Positions 46,326 through 58,700 of a DNA stretch of 64,000 nt are shown here, piece after piece. Position 1 is the first letter of the stretch; each line of letters begins with the position of its first letter. The DNA lies in the NCBI GenBank assembly GCA_035772405.1, contig JAYKKM010000506.1, forward strand, positions 1,254,501 through 1,318,500, written 5' to 3'. Made by a program: the position numbers and the translations under genes. The DNA comes from Chrysogorgia sp. JL179-B06 (Eukaryota; Cnidaria; Anthozoa; Scleralcyonacea; Chrysogorgiidae). The notes under the pieces were generated by a model. The model worked only from the letters and a program-made list of their open reading frames with translations, ran no database searches and was not told where the DNA came from.

Positions 46326-46589
46326 ATGTCCAAAGACGTCGACGCTCTGGCAAAATTTTCATCTAAAGTTACACGCAAACATAGCGCATTTGGTAACAAA
46401 CGAAAGCTGAAGGCCTCGTCTGTTTGGATTCGCCTCAAATGTTCATGTGCCATGTATCTAATTACCATTATCAATGCTATAGTTTTTGCCAAATTGGCTA
46501 GTACCCAAGCCCTCAAGAAAAAACGCAGATTTGGCGCGGTAATTGCCTTCACCTTGACGAAAGCTGACCCGGCGTGTGCCGTAAAATAA
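46326..46589 (+). CDS. Hypothetical small protein inside the MULE-like element
   Basis: An ATG frame of 87 codons beginning MSKDVDALAKFSSKVTRKHS, basic, with one hydrophobic stretch (YLITIINAIVFAKLAS). An overlapping minus-strand frame (46,666-46,307) is equally long, so it is unclear which, if either, is translated. The family is not recognised. Confidence 0.25.
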   Translation: MSKDVDALAKFSSKVTRKHSAFGNKRKLKASSVWIRLKCSCAMYLITIINAIVFAKLASTQALKKKRRFGAVIAFTLTKADPACAVK

Positions 46590-48678
46590 TATGTTTCCGT
46601 GGACTTTACCATTTCAAACATACATTTGTATGATCGTTTAAAGCATAAAACAACCGCTAAGTTCATGTCAATTTAATATAATTTAATTTCGGTTGATCAT
46701 CACGATTCGCGACTTTTTACCCACGACCCGGCACAACAGTTACTCAAACTCCTTCGAAGATACACCTAATGCACATAAAAATTAGAAAATAAACTAAAAG
46801 TTTTGTAATATTATTATTATTATTATTATTAATTATTAACATTGTTAATTTATTAATATTGTTAATTATAAATATTCCCCGATTCCCCGGTTCCCCGATT
46901 CCCCGGTTCCCCGATTCCCCGGTTCCCCGATTCCCCGGTTCCCCGATTCCCCGGTTCCCCGGTTCCCTGATTCCCCGTTCCCCCTTTTAAAGATAGCCAA
47001 ATTATTACTGGAAACCTGTAATGATTATTTTTCAAGCATTGGATTAAAGATATCAATTACCAAATTCCAGACTAAATCCTTTGGACTTTGTTGCTTCTTC
47101 AAAATCCGATTTCTTGTAGAAGATGACTGTTATAAAGCTTTTGGAAATCTTACAATTGTCAAAAGCAAGTGGACTCGATAAAATATCTGCAAGACTGCTA
47201 GTATATAATAGCCTTATCGCTTACTACGTTATAATTAATACTTGTCTTGCTTCAGGAATTTTTCCTGATGATTGGAAAATGGCTGAAGTGTCGCCAATCC
47301 GCATAAAGCATGCGAAAAAGATATTTGTGGCAATTATAATAGACCTATTTCTGTCTTGTCATGAGTTGTTGCAAAAGCCTTTGGAAAATGATTAGTGAAC
47401 AACTTTCTAAATATCTTGAAGATAATAAGATTTTAACTCAATGTCAATATGGATTTCTCCGGGGCCATATTCCACTATGATGTCGTTGTTAAATAGAACA
47501 GATGAGTGGCTTTATATAAATATTGATAAAGGTCTTGTAAATGAATCGTGTTTCTTGGCATGCGCAAGGCGTTTCATGCTGTCAACCATAATATATTAAT
47601 TAGCAAACTGAAAGCATATGGTGTGAATGATGCCTCCTCGAAGCTTCTTATCTCACTAATAGGACACAAAAGTGCAAATTAAATCAGACATTGTCTAAAG
47701 CTAACTCTGTTACATGCGGCGTTCCTCAGGGATCAAACTTGGGACGACTCTTATTCCTGATTTATATTTTAATATAAATAATTAAAAGCTAATCATTAAA
47801 ATAATTTACCTAATTGTTTAGAGTTGCTATGTTTGCTGACGACACAAATTTAAAAACTGTCCAAGCAAAATCGATAAATGAACTGCAACAATGACTTAGA
47901 AAATATTCACAAGTGGCTTATAGCAAATAGATTTTCGCTAAATGTTGATAAAACTGAATATATGGTTGTTGAATCGCGTTCCAAAATTTTAAATATCGGA
48001 AACGATTCAACTGTACATATTTAAATGGAACAAGTGTCAAAAAGGTCACTTCATCAAAAACACTAGCTGTGATAATTGATAGTATAGCAAAAAAGGTACC
48101 AAAAGGCATAGGAATTATGCGACGTATTAAGCCATTTATACCAAGATATTCTTTATTAGAACTATATATAACAGTATTGTTCAACCTCACTTTGATTATT
48201 GTTCTGCGGTTTGGAGAAACTGTTCTAACACTTTGCAAGAAAGACTTCAAAAACTGCAAAATCGGGCAACGAGAGTGATCATAAAAATTGAAATAAAATA
48301 ATAATAAAATATCACTGGTGTTAACTACGAAATTAGGTCCAGCGTTGTCTTGGATAAGTTAAATTGCAACCTTTAAAACAGACAAACAAATTGCAACCCT
48401 TGTTCACAAGTTGTTGATTGGTGATATGCCAAATTTTCAAGAAAATGAATTTGAATTGACAAATAATAGAAGGTATCATTTGCGTAGTAATAAAACCATG
48501 TTGAAACAGTTAGGACTTTTGTTTACAAGTTCGAGCACTTGTAAACAAAAGCAAATATATTTCGTGCAACGCGAATATAGACCGAGCATTTTCCGACGAA
48601 CTTCGTGAATTGTTGGTATGACGTCACTACATCAACTGAGTGCAGAAGCATCACCCGTCCGTGAGGTTCCAATGTATT

Positions 48679-51360
48679 TCATTTTACACGTAGTTCAAAC
48701 ATCTCGTATTCCAATTCTGCTATGTGAAACTCCAGTACATCGTTATTTTCCTTCAAGTTGAAACCAATACGTTCATGTTCAACAATCTTTTCCTCTAAGT
48801 AACTAATGTGAGAGCGTAACTTTGTCTTATCCATTTCCAGCAGTTTGATCTTGCCTGCAAACTGATTCTTTTCTCGGTTCCAGATCTCCTCGTTGCTTGC
48901 CTGGTACTCCATGCTGTACTTACTCCCATGGCCGTACTTTGTGTATCTGATTCCAGTCCCCAGGAGCGCTATGCCATCGCATTCCTTACCTTTGATCTTT
49001 GTCTTCAGTTTCTCGCTGCTCAGCTGTTCGAACACGGTCTGCAAGGCAACTTCGAGCTCGGCGTTTTTCGATACCTCAAAAGAACATTCTTTCTTGATGA
49101 CCTTGACGTTCTCCCGCTCATCCAATAGCTTCGCCTCCATATTCCTCACGGAGTCCTTCAGCGACTTGTTCTCCTCGATTTGATCGTCCAATTTCCGCTG
49201 AAGGTTCCGACGAAGCTCCTCCAAGCAGCAGACTTTATTCTTCAGTACCTCCTTGGCGTGAATGTGTTTTTTAAGCTCCTGCTCCTGCTGCGTCAACAGC
49301 AACTCCGAACGCTCACGAAGGTCTTCCGAGCTCTCGACGAAGCTCGAGAGCTTCTCGATTTGTGCTTGCAAGTTCACGCTCTCGTCACGTTTTCCCTCGT
49401 TCCGAAGGTCTGAGGCGATCCACGAGCCTTTTGTAATTAGTTTAGGAATAGCACCCGCTCCACCGTTCCTTTCGCTATTTCTACTCTCTTTGCGTTCATG
49501 TTCTCCTTTTAGCGAATGGGATTTCGTGCTCGCTTGCGCACCTGTGAAACTAACTCCGTCTTTTTCAAAAGAAAACGTTGCGTTATCAGAGAAACGGTCG
49601 CAGAACAATTGTAATCGGTTTGTTCCGATTTGTTGTGCTACATCTTCGCCATCTCTCTTTTCCGACGTTTCCTCTTCCACGTGAGATTTGTCTAGGTCTT
49701 TTGCAGTTACGAATGTTTTAAGAAGTTCTTCAGTGCCCAAGCCAATTTCTGTACTGCTAGCCACATGGGAATATGCTCCGGTAGTGTCTCCATTTTGCTT
49801 ATCGTTCTTGCCTGCTACCTCGGCCATGGTTTTTCTTGAGATTTCTCCATTTCTCAAAACCATTTCTCCTCCATACCTTTTTAAAACAAGAAACACTAAC
49901 TATCTGTAGCTAAATTTAAGAAATCACAGCTAAAGAAACTGAAATTGAATTAATATAATTCAACATTTTCTATATATTGCACTATAGCTATATATAATGT
50001 TGTACAGGGCAGGGTAGGACAGGATAGGGCAGGGCATGGTAGGGTAGTGTAGCACAATAAGGTAGGGCAGGGTAGGGTAGGGTAGGGCAGGGCATGCATG
50101 GAAAAACAGGGCAGGGCAGGGTAGGGTAGGGTTGAGTAGGATAGGGTAGTGTAGTGTAGGGCAGGGCAAGGTAGTGTAGCGCAATACGGTAGTGCAGGGC
50201 GGGTAGGGTAGGGTAGGGTAGGGTAGGGTAGGGTAGGGTAGGGTAGGGCGCAGAATAATATTTTTGTCTCGTTTTTTGAAATTTCCTGTGTAACCAGGCA
50301 ATATTCAAAATGGCCGCCAGTATTAGCTAAAAGGGAGCTATATAATCGTCCGAATTTTGTCACTTAACCATGTAAATAACCACTAACTCCAAAACAACAA
50401 AGATCCTAACCCCCGCCTAACGAGTTTACTAACCCCAATATTGGCTGCCATTTTGGATAAGGCCTGGTTACTTAGGCAAACTCAAAATGCGAGCCCAATA
50501 TATTATTTTGCGTGCAGGGCAGAGCAGGTAGGGCAGGGTAGGGTAGGTAGTGCAGGGCAGGGTAGGGTAGGGTAGTGGCGTAGTAAACAACCCACAAAAT
50601 CCAATTTTCGCCAAAAACAATCAGGTAAACATTCTCGTGTATTTTGTACAAGTTTTAGCATACAAGTCTATCGGTATTTTCTGTTAAATTCTTTCACTTC
50701 TTAATTTCGTAAAAAGTCTTTAAAATCGTTTGAATCAACCAAGCATGTCACATGAGCATGTCTTGACTTTATTGCGTCATTGAGGAACGCATCTATAGTA
50801 TACGAACTGCCCTGCACTGCACTACCCTACCCCTACCCCTGCCCTATGTAAAGTATATATATCGTATTGCATGTTATTTTGTATATGGTGTTACACGACC
50901 CCACTCAAAGACACTTCTGTGTGATATAATGGTATCCTGAACAAATATCATACCTTGCTTTGGCAACAGCAGGAATGGCACATGGAACCTGCATCTTCCC
51001 ACAAATCTTCTCTCCTTTTTTCTCGTTAGGTTTCACTGACGTCTTCCAGATAAAAACCTCCGATGTTTCGCTTCGTTCTTCCCTATTTACAAACACTTTG
51101 GTCGTATCGCCCGTTAATTCCCCATTTGTCCCATTTTCGTAACTCTGGAATTCCTGCCGCTCAACAGACATCTCTCTTCGAGACAAAATGGGCTGCGCAT
51201 TTTCATTTCTTAATGAGGACTTGATATTTGATTTGCTAGATACAGGTATTCTACTACATTTTGACAGCTTTGACTTCTTTTCTGTCGGCGGCAACAACGA
51301 CAATGTTTGTGTTGCTCTTTTGTTTCCTTGTATCGATTGGACGACGAATTGTAAACTCAT
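48679..51360 (-). CDS. Two-exon gene for a 534-residue coiled-coil protein
   Basis: Exon 1 is 51,360-50,954 (407 nt, start MSLQFVVQSIQGNKRATQ) with a donor before GTATGATA. Exon 2 is 49,876-48,679 (1,198 nt) after an AAAAAG acceptor. The phases join (R then YGGEMVLRNG) and the total is 535 codons with the stop. The N-terminal third is basic and serine-rich (PPTEKKSKLSKCSRIPVSS) and likely disordered. From about residue 290 there is near-continuous heptad-like Leu/Glu/Lys sequence (LVESSEDLR-type, QQEQELKKH, LEELRRNLQRKLDDQIEEN, LEMDKTKLRSHISYLEEKI), ending in a short Leu-rich tail (EFHIAELEYEMFELRVK). This is a dimeric or filament-associated coiled coil of unknown role. Fragments of it are pseudogenised at 27,230-27,870 and 30,940-31,610. 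An alternative start lies at the ATG in exon 2 (MAEVAGKNDK). Confidence 0.75.
50005..50250. repeat. GGGTA/GGGCA pentanucleotide microsatellite
   Basis: Mostly (AGGGT)n and AGGGC units, with further short stretches at 50,510-50,580 and (as the complement) near 50,810-50,845. It lies in the intron of the coiled-coil gene. Open frames of Pro/Tyr/Thr/Leu across it on the minus strand are translated repeat. Confidence 0.95.
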
Positions 51361-51639
51361 TTTCAACTGGTTTAATAAAACTCAGAATGCATTCTGCGTT
51401 GTTTTTCCTATCAGAAATAAAACATAACAGGATTAGGTAAATCAGAGAACCTCATGGTATTTGTTTAACTATATCCGTATGTCAAACTTCATTATATTGG
51501 GCCGGGATGCATGCTAAAATGTGGGTCTGTATATGTTAATATGAAGAAGACGAATGTTCTTCCAATGAACATGGGTAAAGCGGTAGAAATTAAGGGGACT
51601 CTGATCATATATTGCAAGCTCGTTGGAAGATTTCAACAC

Positions 51640-51840
51640 CCGAAAAGGTCTGGTTTCGACAGCTTGTAACAAGCTTGATAAAATATATGGCGATACAATG
51701 TAGACAAGAGTATGTTTGTTTCAACTTTTTATATATAATCTTGTGTTGAAAGCGTCCTTCTTTATGGATCCGAGGCATGGACGGTTATAGTAAACAAATG
51801 AGGCAACATATTGATGGTATATATACCAAACTCTTTCGCA
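51640..51840 (+). pseudogene. LINE reverse-transcriptase tail remnant
   Basis: The forward reading ESVLLYGSEAWTV followed, after a frame change, by QHIDGIYTKLFRRI is a known signature of the post-reverse-transcriptase region in several LINE clades. It is short and interrupted. Confidence 0.65.
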
Positions 51841-52500
51841 GAATATGAAGATGATGATGAAGATCACGATGAAGATGACGATTTTATGAGAATGAGGAAG
51901 AGCAGGATGAAGAGGATGAGCAGGATGAGAAGGATGATAAGGATGAGGATGATGAGAATGAGAATGAGGAAGAGCAGGATGAAGATGAAGAGGAGGATGA
52001 GGAAGATGAGGATGAAGATGAAGACGAGGAAGAAGATTCGGAGGATGAATATGAAGACGAGGACGAAGATGAAGATGAAGAGGATGAGGAGGAGGATGAC
52101 AATGAGAATGAGGAAGAGCAGGATGAAGATGAAGAGGAGGATGAAGATGAAGAAGAGGAAGAAGATTCGGAGGATGAATATGAAGACGAGGACGAAGATG
52201 AAGAGGATGACGAAGATGAGGATGAAGATGGGATGAGGAGCAATAGGATCGAGGATGAGCAAGAGGATCGAGGATGAGCAAGAGGAGGATGAGGAGGTTG
52301 AGGAGAAGGATGAGCATGATGAGGAGGATAAGGAGAATAAGGAGAATGAGGACGATGAAGATAAAGATGAAGATGGGGAAGAGGATGAAGAAGAGGATGA
52401 GGAAGAGGATGAGGAAGAAGAAATGGATGAGGAGGAAGATGAAGAAGACGAAGAGGATGAAGACGAGGATGATGATGATGAAGATAAGAAGGATTTTTTC
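51840..52500 (+). repeat. 660-bp purine-rich (GAT/GAG/GAA) tract
   Basis: Almost no pyrimidines other than T in GAT. It contains internal duplications of about 150 bases: GAGGAAGAAGATTCGGAGGA recurs near 52,025 and 52,155. It is open in several frames as Asp/Glu, Met/Arg/Lys or, on the other strand, Ser/His/Pro/Leu. No codon bias or domain supports a gene. An acidic-tail exon cannot be excluded. Confidence 0.85.
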
Positions 52501-52855
52501 TTTTCGTAAGTATACAGTTGGCCAAAAACATTTTTGTGAAATTAGATTTTATAACCATGTTCCATGATCAATTATCTTTAAATTGATACATGATATGTGG
52601 TGATCGCATTAATAGGGGTACAATGCGAGCTTTTTACGAGGTGATACCTGATAACCTCATTGCTACTTTAAGGCGGATTTCCACTCAGTTTTTCTGTCGA
52701 CTTTTTGCGATCGCTTTTTTAATTACGCATGCGTAGAAAAAAGCACGACTCATTTGAATATATCTACACTAAGAAATCTTCATCACGACGCTTGCGTAAC
52801 AGAAATAGTGATCGCGCGACAAAATGCACTGAATGGAAATCCTCCATAAAGCACA

Positions 52856-53304
52856 TTAAAGGACATTGGCAACAAAAATTAAGTTTGTCTAATATGAAAG
52901 AACTCGTAAAATGATAGAGTAACACCTTTTACAACTTTTCGGTATTTTACTTCGTTTTTGAAATATTCGAGTTTGTTTGATATGTAAATGAATAGAGAAG
53001 TTTCACACATTAAAAAATGTCTTATATTTCAGTGATTGCTAACGTTCGTTATCATGAGGAGTTATTATACGCACATTTTCAAGTAAATTTGTGCAACAAA
53101 CTTGAAGATGGAACTAATATTTTAATGAGTGAAAATTCTCTACACTGCACCTGACGTCAGAGACCATCTCATTTACATATCAAACAAACTGAAATATTTC
53201 AAAAACGAAGTAAAATACGGAAAAGTTGTAAAAGGTGTTATTCTATCATTTTACGAGTTCTTTCATATTAGACAAACTTAATTTTTGTTGCCAATATCCT
53301 TTAA
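52856..53304. mobile_element. TTAA-flanked 449-bp MITE
   Basis: Starts TTAAAGGACATTGGCAACAA and ends in its near complement (GCCAATATCCTTTAA). The inverted arms extend about 140 bases on each side. A half copy lies at about 61,185-61,260. The element starting at about 63,795 (TTAAAGTGCCCCTAACC) is distantly similar and runs off the window. Confidence 0.8.
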
Positions 53305-53934
53305 GCTGGTCATATCTATTTGAAGGCGACATTCACAAACCCAGAGACATGTTATCTGACTTAAAGACTCCGCGAAGTGTTCCATCTTTCAATGTGTTTA
53401 TTGTGGCAAAAACCAACGGTCAACCAACAACAAATCAAAACAAATTACGATTACAAAGGCAAACCCGACCTAACAACGAGACTAAAGGAAACTGAACCAT
53501 GAAGCGAAACACGGTTTCCCTTGATTGTTTTGTCGTGTTAAGCAGCGCTGAAAGCAATACACATATTTCTACCGACAAACGAAACACTTTTAACAATAAG
53601 AAGAAGTGTACACCACACTTTTACAACACACGCTATACAAATTATAAGGTTATTACTTACAAACGCAAATTAACCCTTCGTTTTTTCCAGTGTCAAGCCA
53701 AGTTTCGTTGTATTTGACACAGAGTTAATGTTGTGGTGACACCTGTTGTACACGTGAAGTCATGAACACTATAATTAGAACATAGAAGGACACCAAAAAC
53801 GGGACGATACGCTTCGTTGGTTGGTTTGCTTTGTCACTAGTATCATGGCTCTCGAAATGAGATATTGATTCCCACCACTGATCTCTAAAGAGCTGATGAG
53901 CTGATTTTGAAGCCTGCAGATTTGCTTAATGTAA

Positions 53935-54330
53935 ATTGACGAGAGATCATTAGAAGCTCAGAAGGGGGAAGCAAATCAAACTGTGACGCTAGCAAAATAG
54001 GTTTAGTGTCTGGCCAATATAGTTTCTTTGTTAACATTAAATGCATAATGAATCTTCAACCTAATTTCACTTCTCGTATTAGGCTTCTCTCACTGGGTAA
54101 TTAGAGCCAACCGCGGCCATTACTAAGGGACCAAAGTCGCAGTAAATCTGTAGGTAGGCGAATCGTTTTACCCAGTAATTTGAAAAATGTTTTCTGGTCC
54201 TCTTTATAGTAATATTATTTTATTTTGTCGATGGTAAGAGCACATAAACCATCAAAAAACCTCATAGGATTCTCAGTTGGTCCCGTAGTAATGGCGGACT
54301 TCCGGCTTCATTTTCTGAACAAAAGTTGCT
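53935..54330. repeat. Dispersed repeat, second copy
   Basis: Same orientation and close match to 23,690-24,060, including 'ttaacattaaatgcataa' and 'cctcataggat'. The surroundings are otherwise unrelated. Confidence 0.7.
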
Positions 54331-54405
54331 CGATCCAATACTTATTCTGTGATAAGGATGACACTCTAGGCCGGGGGTTAGGGTCAGAATTGGGGTTTTA
54401 TTGAT

Positions 54406-54649
54406 GTAATATCACGTTTGCGAGTTTTCCCTTTGTCTTAACGGGTTGATTTAATCACTAATACACCCCGATTGAAGTTGTATTAGAACTAATACGACCG
54501 CGGCAATCCGTGACGACAGGTAGTATTACACTAATACGACCTAAGGTAGGATGAACCCCAGTAGAATTATCAATGTAAAACGTCCTGCCATCTCGAAGTA
54601 TGCAAAGACTGCCGCACCCTTTCGGGAAAACTCGCAAACGTGATATTAC
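54406..54649. mobile_element. MITE with GTAATATCACGTTTGCGAGT termini
   Basis: The ends GTAATATCACGTTTGCGAGT and the complement at 54,624-54,649 form inverted repeats of about 26 bases. It is followed three bases later by another element with the same GTAATATCA end. Confidence 0.75.
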
Positions 54650-54652
54650 AAA

Positions 54653-54813
54653 GTAATATCATGAAATGAGGCGTATTAGCTATTAAACCGCGCCCGCTCG
54701 ATTCGGGTCATTTAGTAAAATTCCCACGGGCCTTCGGCCCTCGGGAATTTTACTAAATGACCCTCATCGAGCGGGCGGTTTAATAGCTAATACGCCTCAT
54801 TTCATGATATTAC
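54653..54813. mobile_element. 161-bp perfect foldback MITE
   Basis: Nearly its whole length is one hairpin. GTAATATCATGAAATGAGGC pairs with the 3' end, the inner arms contain GGGTCATTTAGTAAAATTCC, and the loop is GGGCCTTCGGCCC. It shares its terminal GTAATATCA with the element just upstream. Confidence 0.85.
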
Positions 54814-55121
54814 TTATAATAATAAATTTGGACTGGGGTTATTGCAGATATCTCACGTCGTTCTTGAGATATTTAGACTTATGTGATATGCAAATAACGT
54901 ATTGTGACGTCAAGAAAAGTGTTGCCAAATTAATTTACTATTTTTAACTTCTTGATGTTCTAAAAATGTGATCAAAATAAGAACGACGCCTCTACATTTC
55001 ATCGTATATAGGAGTTCCAAAATAACCCTGTTTATATGGAGGTAGGGTTATACCCTAGTAGAAGGGTTACCCTAGTCATTGTCTTTCTGGGTTTCGTTTA
55101 CATGTGTCCTAGGTTGACCCT

Positions 55122-55140
55122 GGGGGGGGGGGGGGGGGGG
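55122..55140 (+). repeat. Poly(G) run of 19
   Basis: An uninterrupted guanine run between CCCT and TAGGC. It is a possible quadruplex and also a site where assembly length may be wrong. Confidence 0.9.
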
Positions 55141-55706
55141 TAGGCATGTAAGCGCATCAGGTAGGGTCACCCTCCCAGACGGGTCATATTTCAGTGAAAA
55201 AGCGCACAATAAAAGCGGTCGTTCGGTGTATTTCAGATTCAAGTAAAAATCCACCACTGTTCTGTTCTACCAGGAATCCGCCAAAATCGACGACGACGAC
55301 GAACAGCTCTCCTAGTTCGAACCTCGAACGTGTCTCATCCGAGCTAAATCAGCATTGTACTGGTTCGCTGCATGAATTGCTAACTGTTGTTAAGTTGATG
55401 ACTTTTTGAAACAACAAAAAGCCAAGCAATAGATCAACAGCATTGAAATGCGGCGACCAAAGAGCCATGAGACAAAAGAATAAAACTTTCCACCAAAACT
55501 CTTCGTTTTCCCGCCATTTTCAATTTGTTTAGTGCCCACGCAAAGGGAGGGTGACTATAATGTCCCCCCTCCGTACTCCCATGATTATCAACGGAAGGCA
55601 GGGGGGGGCTTTAGTCCCATAGGCATGAAGTTACACCACTAACAGTCTAACACCAGCAAGTCTGAGTTGTGAATTGTATTTGATAAAGCGTCTATTAAGC
55701 ATAGAA

Positions 55707-58700
55707 ATGCCAACTGAGATTCCAAGGAAGTTTTACTTTGCAGCTAGCATACGTGGTGGAAGAGAAGATTTGGAATTGTACCGACAATTAATCGACTATT
55801 TGAAGACGTTTGGTAAAGTGCTAACAGAACATATTGGCTTAGAAAATTTGAAAGCATCAGGTAGAACACGAGTTACACTTCATTATAAATATATTAATAT
55901 TAAATATCATATTAAATATAATACACCGGCTTGTGAGACATTACGCTGAAAAAATTTGCTGCATGCAATTTTGCTGAAAGTAGATTTAAAGTGCAGTTGT
56001 ATATTATACTGTCTTTTGCAACAAATATTGTAGCAACTTGTTTGTACACGTCACATGGCTATGTTACTCGTGGAGAATGCATCTAGCATTCTCATTTGCC
56101 ATTGCAAACTCTGGAATTCATCAATATGCCACAGCAAAGTAGAACTAGAAGCACTGAATTATTTAGTATATATATGACGTCTTACATTATAGTTTTAATG
56201 GTTTTATATAGTACTAAGTTTGATATTATAATGAAATGCAATTAGTTGTACAATTACTTCATGCCTGGCATGTATAATTGTTGTAAGAGTATTGGGACTG
56301 TTGTTAATGCTCCTAATATGTCTAATGCTAATTTAAACATCAACCTATCGGCTGGTACAAAAAGCAGGTTGCAGGTTGGGAATTAGCAGGTTGGGAATTA
56401 GCAGGTTGGGGATTTGCAGGTTGGGAATTTGCAGGTTGGGAATTTGCAGGTTGGGAATACAAGTTGTTTTCTAGACAATCTTTTTTAGTTCATCACAGTC
56501 TCTTCCTTAAATTAACCATTATCCTTAAGTTACAAATAGCTCTGAATTAAGGATATTGGTTAATCTAATGTAGGGTTAGAACCCAACAACCCAACATGAT
56601 CAAACTGTAAATTCTCCTTAATATGAATGTGATCAAACCGTAAATTAACATAGAACCCAACAACATCAATCCTAACCCAACCCCCGCCTAGCGAGTTTTC
56701 TAACCCTAACCACCGCCTAAAACTTGCTAGTTTTACGACACGACCATACCTATACTTGGTGTCCATAGACTAATAAGAGAGACTAAGCATTTAGTAATTG
56801 AATGTTAAATGCATGCGTAATTCTTATGATCCATTAGATTAACCATTATCCTTAATTCAGAGTGATTTGTAACTTAGGGATAATGGTTAATTTAAGGAAG
56901 AGACCATGTTGCATTTAGTTAGGGTTGGGGTTAGGATTAGGATTATGGTTATTTAACCCTAATCCTAACCCTAATCCTAACCAACCCTAACTAAAAAGAT
57001 CGTCCAGAAAACGACTATATATATATTCCCAACCTGCAAATTCCCAGCCAGCAAATTCCCAACCAGCAAATTCCCAACCTGCAACCTGCGTTTTTACCAA
57101 CCCATCAACCTATAGTGCCGTACAATGTTTTGATTGACTGTATTTATACAATAATTTATTTTATTTAGAAGAAAGGATTGATGACAAATCCATCCACGAT
57201 CAGGACCTGGCATGGCTGGATGAAAGTGATGGTAAAATAATTATGTTTTACATTTGTTATTATTTTTATATCTTATTCACTAAAACAACTGCAGTCGAAC
57301 TCCCTAATTTTTTGGCCAAAAATTGTGATTTTTAGGATACCCTGTGTATAAGTTGAAATTACTGGTAGCAGAATTTACTGGTAGCGTAATATAACGAATC
57401 TTTAAAAAGAAAACGGAAGTATTTTACGGAAACAAATAAATACGCTTTTAATCGAACCTACAGTGTTTACAACTTTAACTCACTCTATAATAGTATGCTA
57501 GTCTTATAAAGAAATGGATATTACAAACAAAGATTAAATAATATATACATGGTATCCACTTGGCTAGCTGTTCTTCGAGTTTCAGCCAGTGGCAATTTGA
57601 TCCACGATCAGCGCATTTTGTCCTTGATAACTTCTGAATTTTCTTTCGTTAACGCCATACTTATGTCCAGCAGCAGAGTTGTTTGAGTTGTTGGCAAAGT
57701 CTATAACCTATTTGAAACTTGTTTCATACTTTCTTCATTTTAACGGCATGTCGATGATTTACGCTAGCAGGAGTTAGCATAAAACGCGTGCATTTACACG
57801 TGTCGATTTTACCTATTTCCTGACTCATCGAGTGAACTGGGTACTAGTTTATCCGTTCTATGATTTCATGACCCTTCGTATAAGTCGAGGTTGGGTTTTT
57901 GACATCAATTTTTGGTCCTAGGAAATCGACTTATACACCGTGATATACGGTATGCATCTGATGAAGCTGCAATAAAGTCTAAAATATATCTAAATACATT
58001 TATAATTCAATTATATATACATATTTTAAGTTAGCTGAATATGGTTTCTAAAATACTACATTATCTCTGTGTGAAATGATCCTTTTATATATATTATACT
58101 GTATGTATATAGCTCAATTATTTTCTAATGTTACAAGGAAAATCTTCTAGAACACCCAGAAAAACTGTAATAGTACTTATAGCCTTGCTGTCAGATTTTA
58201 TCTTAGGTCTGCCATTAAACGAGTGGTAAAAATACATCCAAATTTATGGTTGAATTTCCATATAAAATCCCGAAATGACGTCACATAGACTATCGGTAGT
58301 AAAAGTCGAAATTAAAATCAGTTGTTATTTCTAAAATAAAACATCGTAAGAGTTAGGGTTAGTATATATTAGGTGGAGGGTTAGGGTTAGGATTAGGGTA
58401 AGGTTTGGGTTAGCAACTATGTTTTAAATTTGGGGATATTTATATGGAAATCGAGCCAAATTTACATTTCATTAAAAAATGCTCTCAAAAAGTTACACAG
58501 AAAATGCCATTTCAGAGATTTGAGATGCGGGTAACCTTCCCCAGACCACCGTAGAAAAATAGCACCTTTGACCAGTGGTGTAGCTAGGATTTTTCAGTGG
58601 GGGAGCAGGCGTCCAAATTTTCCGAAAAAATGGGCGTGGCAAAAAAACGCGCATGGTTATATTCTACAATCATGTAGAATTGTATCTGTAGTGCATGTAT

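Larger units (their letters stand above)
45194..46998. mobile_element. 1.8-kb MULE-like DNA transposon with 10-base target duplication
   Basis: Termini GGCTATCTTTAAAAGGGGGA are inverted at the two ends and followed by tandem GGGGAATC/GGGGAACC octamer repeats (45,215-45,270 and 46,875-46,975). AAATTATTAC flanks both sides (45,184-45,193 and 46,999-47,008). A target duplication of 9-11 bases is a hallmark of Mutator-like elements. Inside are a zinc-binding-like open frame, a 135-base palindrome (45,687-45,821), and an overlapping pair of frames at 46,307-46,666. It is inserted in the decayed LINE linker and no transposase catalytic core is seen, so it is non-autonomous. Confidence 0.82.
43850..48520 (+). 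pseudogene. Decayed non-LTR retrotransposon (LINE) spanning endonuclease to C-terminus
   Basis: Forward fragments appear in ORF2 order. The endonuclease has EYILLGDLNHED and then HSGVIHIGISDHSLLT (43,860-44,160). The linker follows (45,020-45,193 and 46,999-47,100). The reverse transcriptase has SKASGLDKISARLLVYNSL and SGIFPDDWKMAEVSPI (47,123-47,300), then QYGFLRG, NDLENIHKWLIANRFSLNVD and KTLAVIIDS (47,450-48,130). The tail has NNRRYHLRSNK (about 48,470). Stops and frameshifts are frequent. It is interrupted by another LINE's 3' end (44,275-45,010) and by the MULE-like element (45,194-46,998). Confidence 0.85.

Noticed and set aside
46307..46666. Minus-strand hypothetical protein in the MULE-like element
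   Set aside because: It overlaps an equally plausible plus-strand frame and has no recognisable family; only the plus-strand one is listed, at low confidence.
49950..50363. Pro/Tyr/Thr/Leu-rich minus-strand frames
   Set aside because: Translated pentanucleotide repeat in an intron.
51721..52567. Acidic, Met/Arg/Lys and Ser/His/Pro frames on both strands
   Set aside because: All derive from the purine-rich low-complexity tract; several frames are open at once and none shows a domain.
55072..55409. Frames on both strands upstream of DNPH1
   Set aside because: They cross the poly(G) run or repeat sequence and have no recognised domain; a DNPH1 promoter is more likely here.
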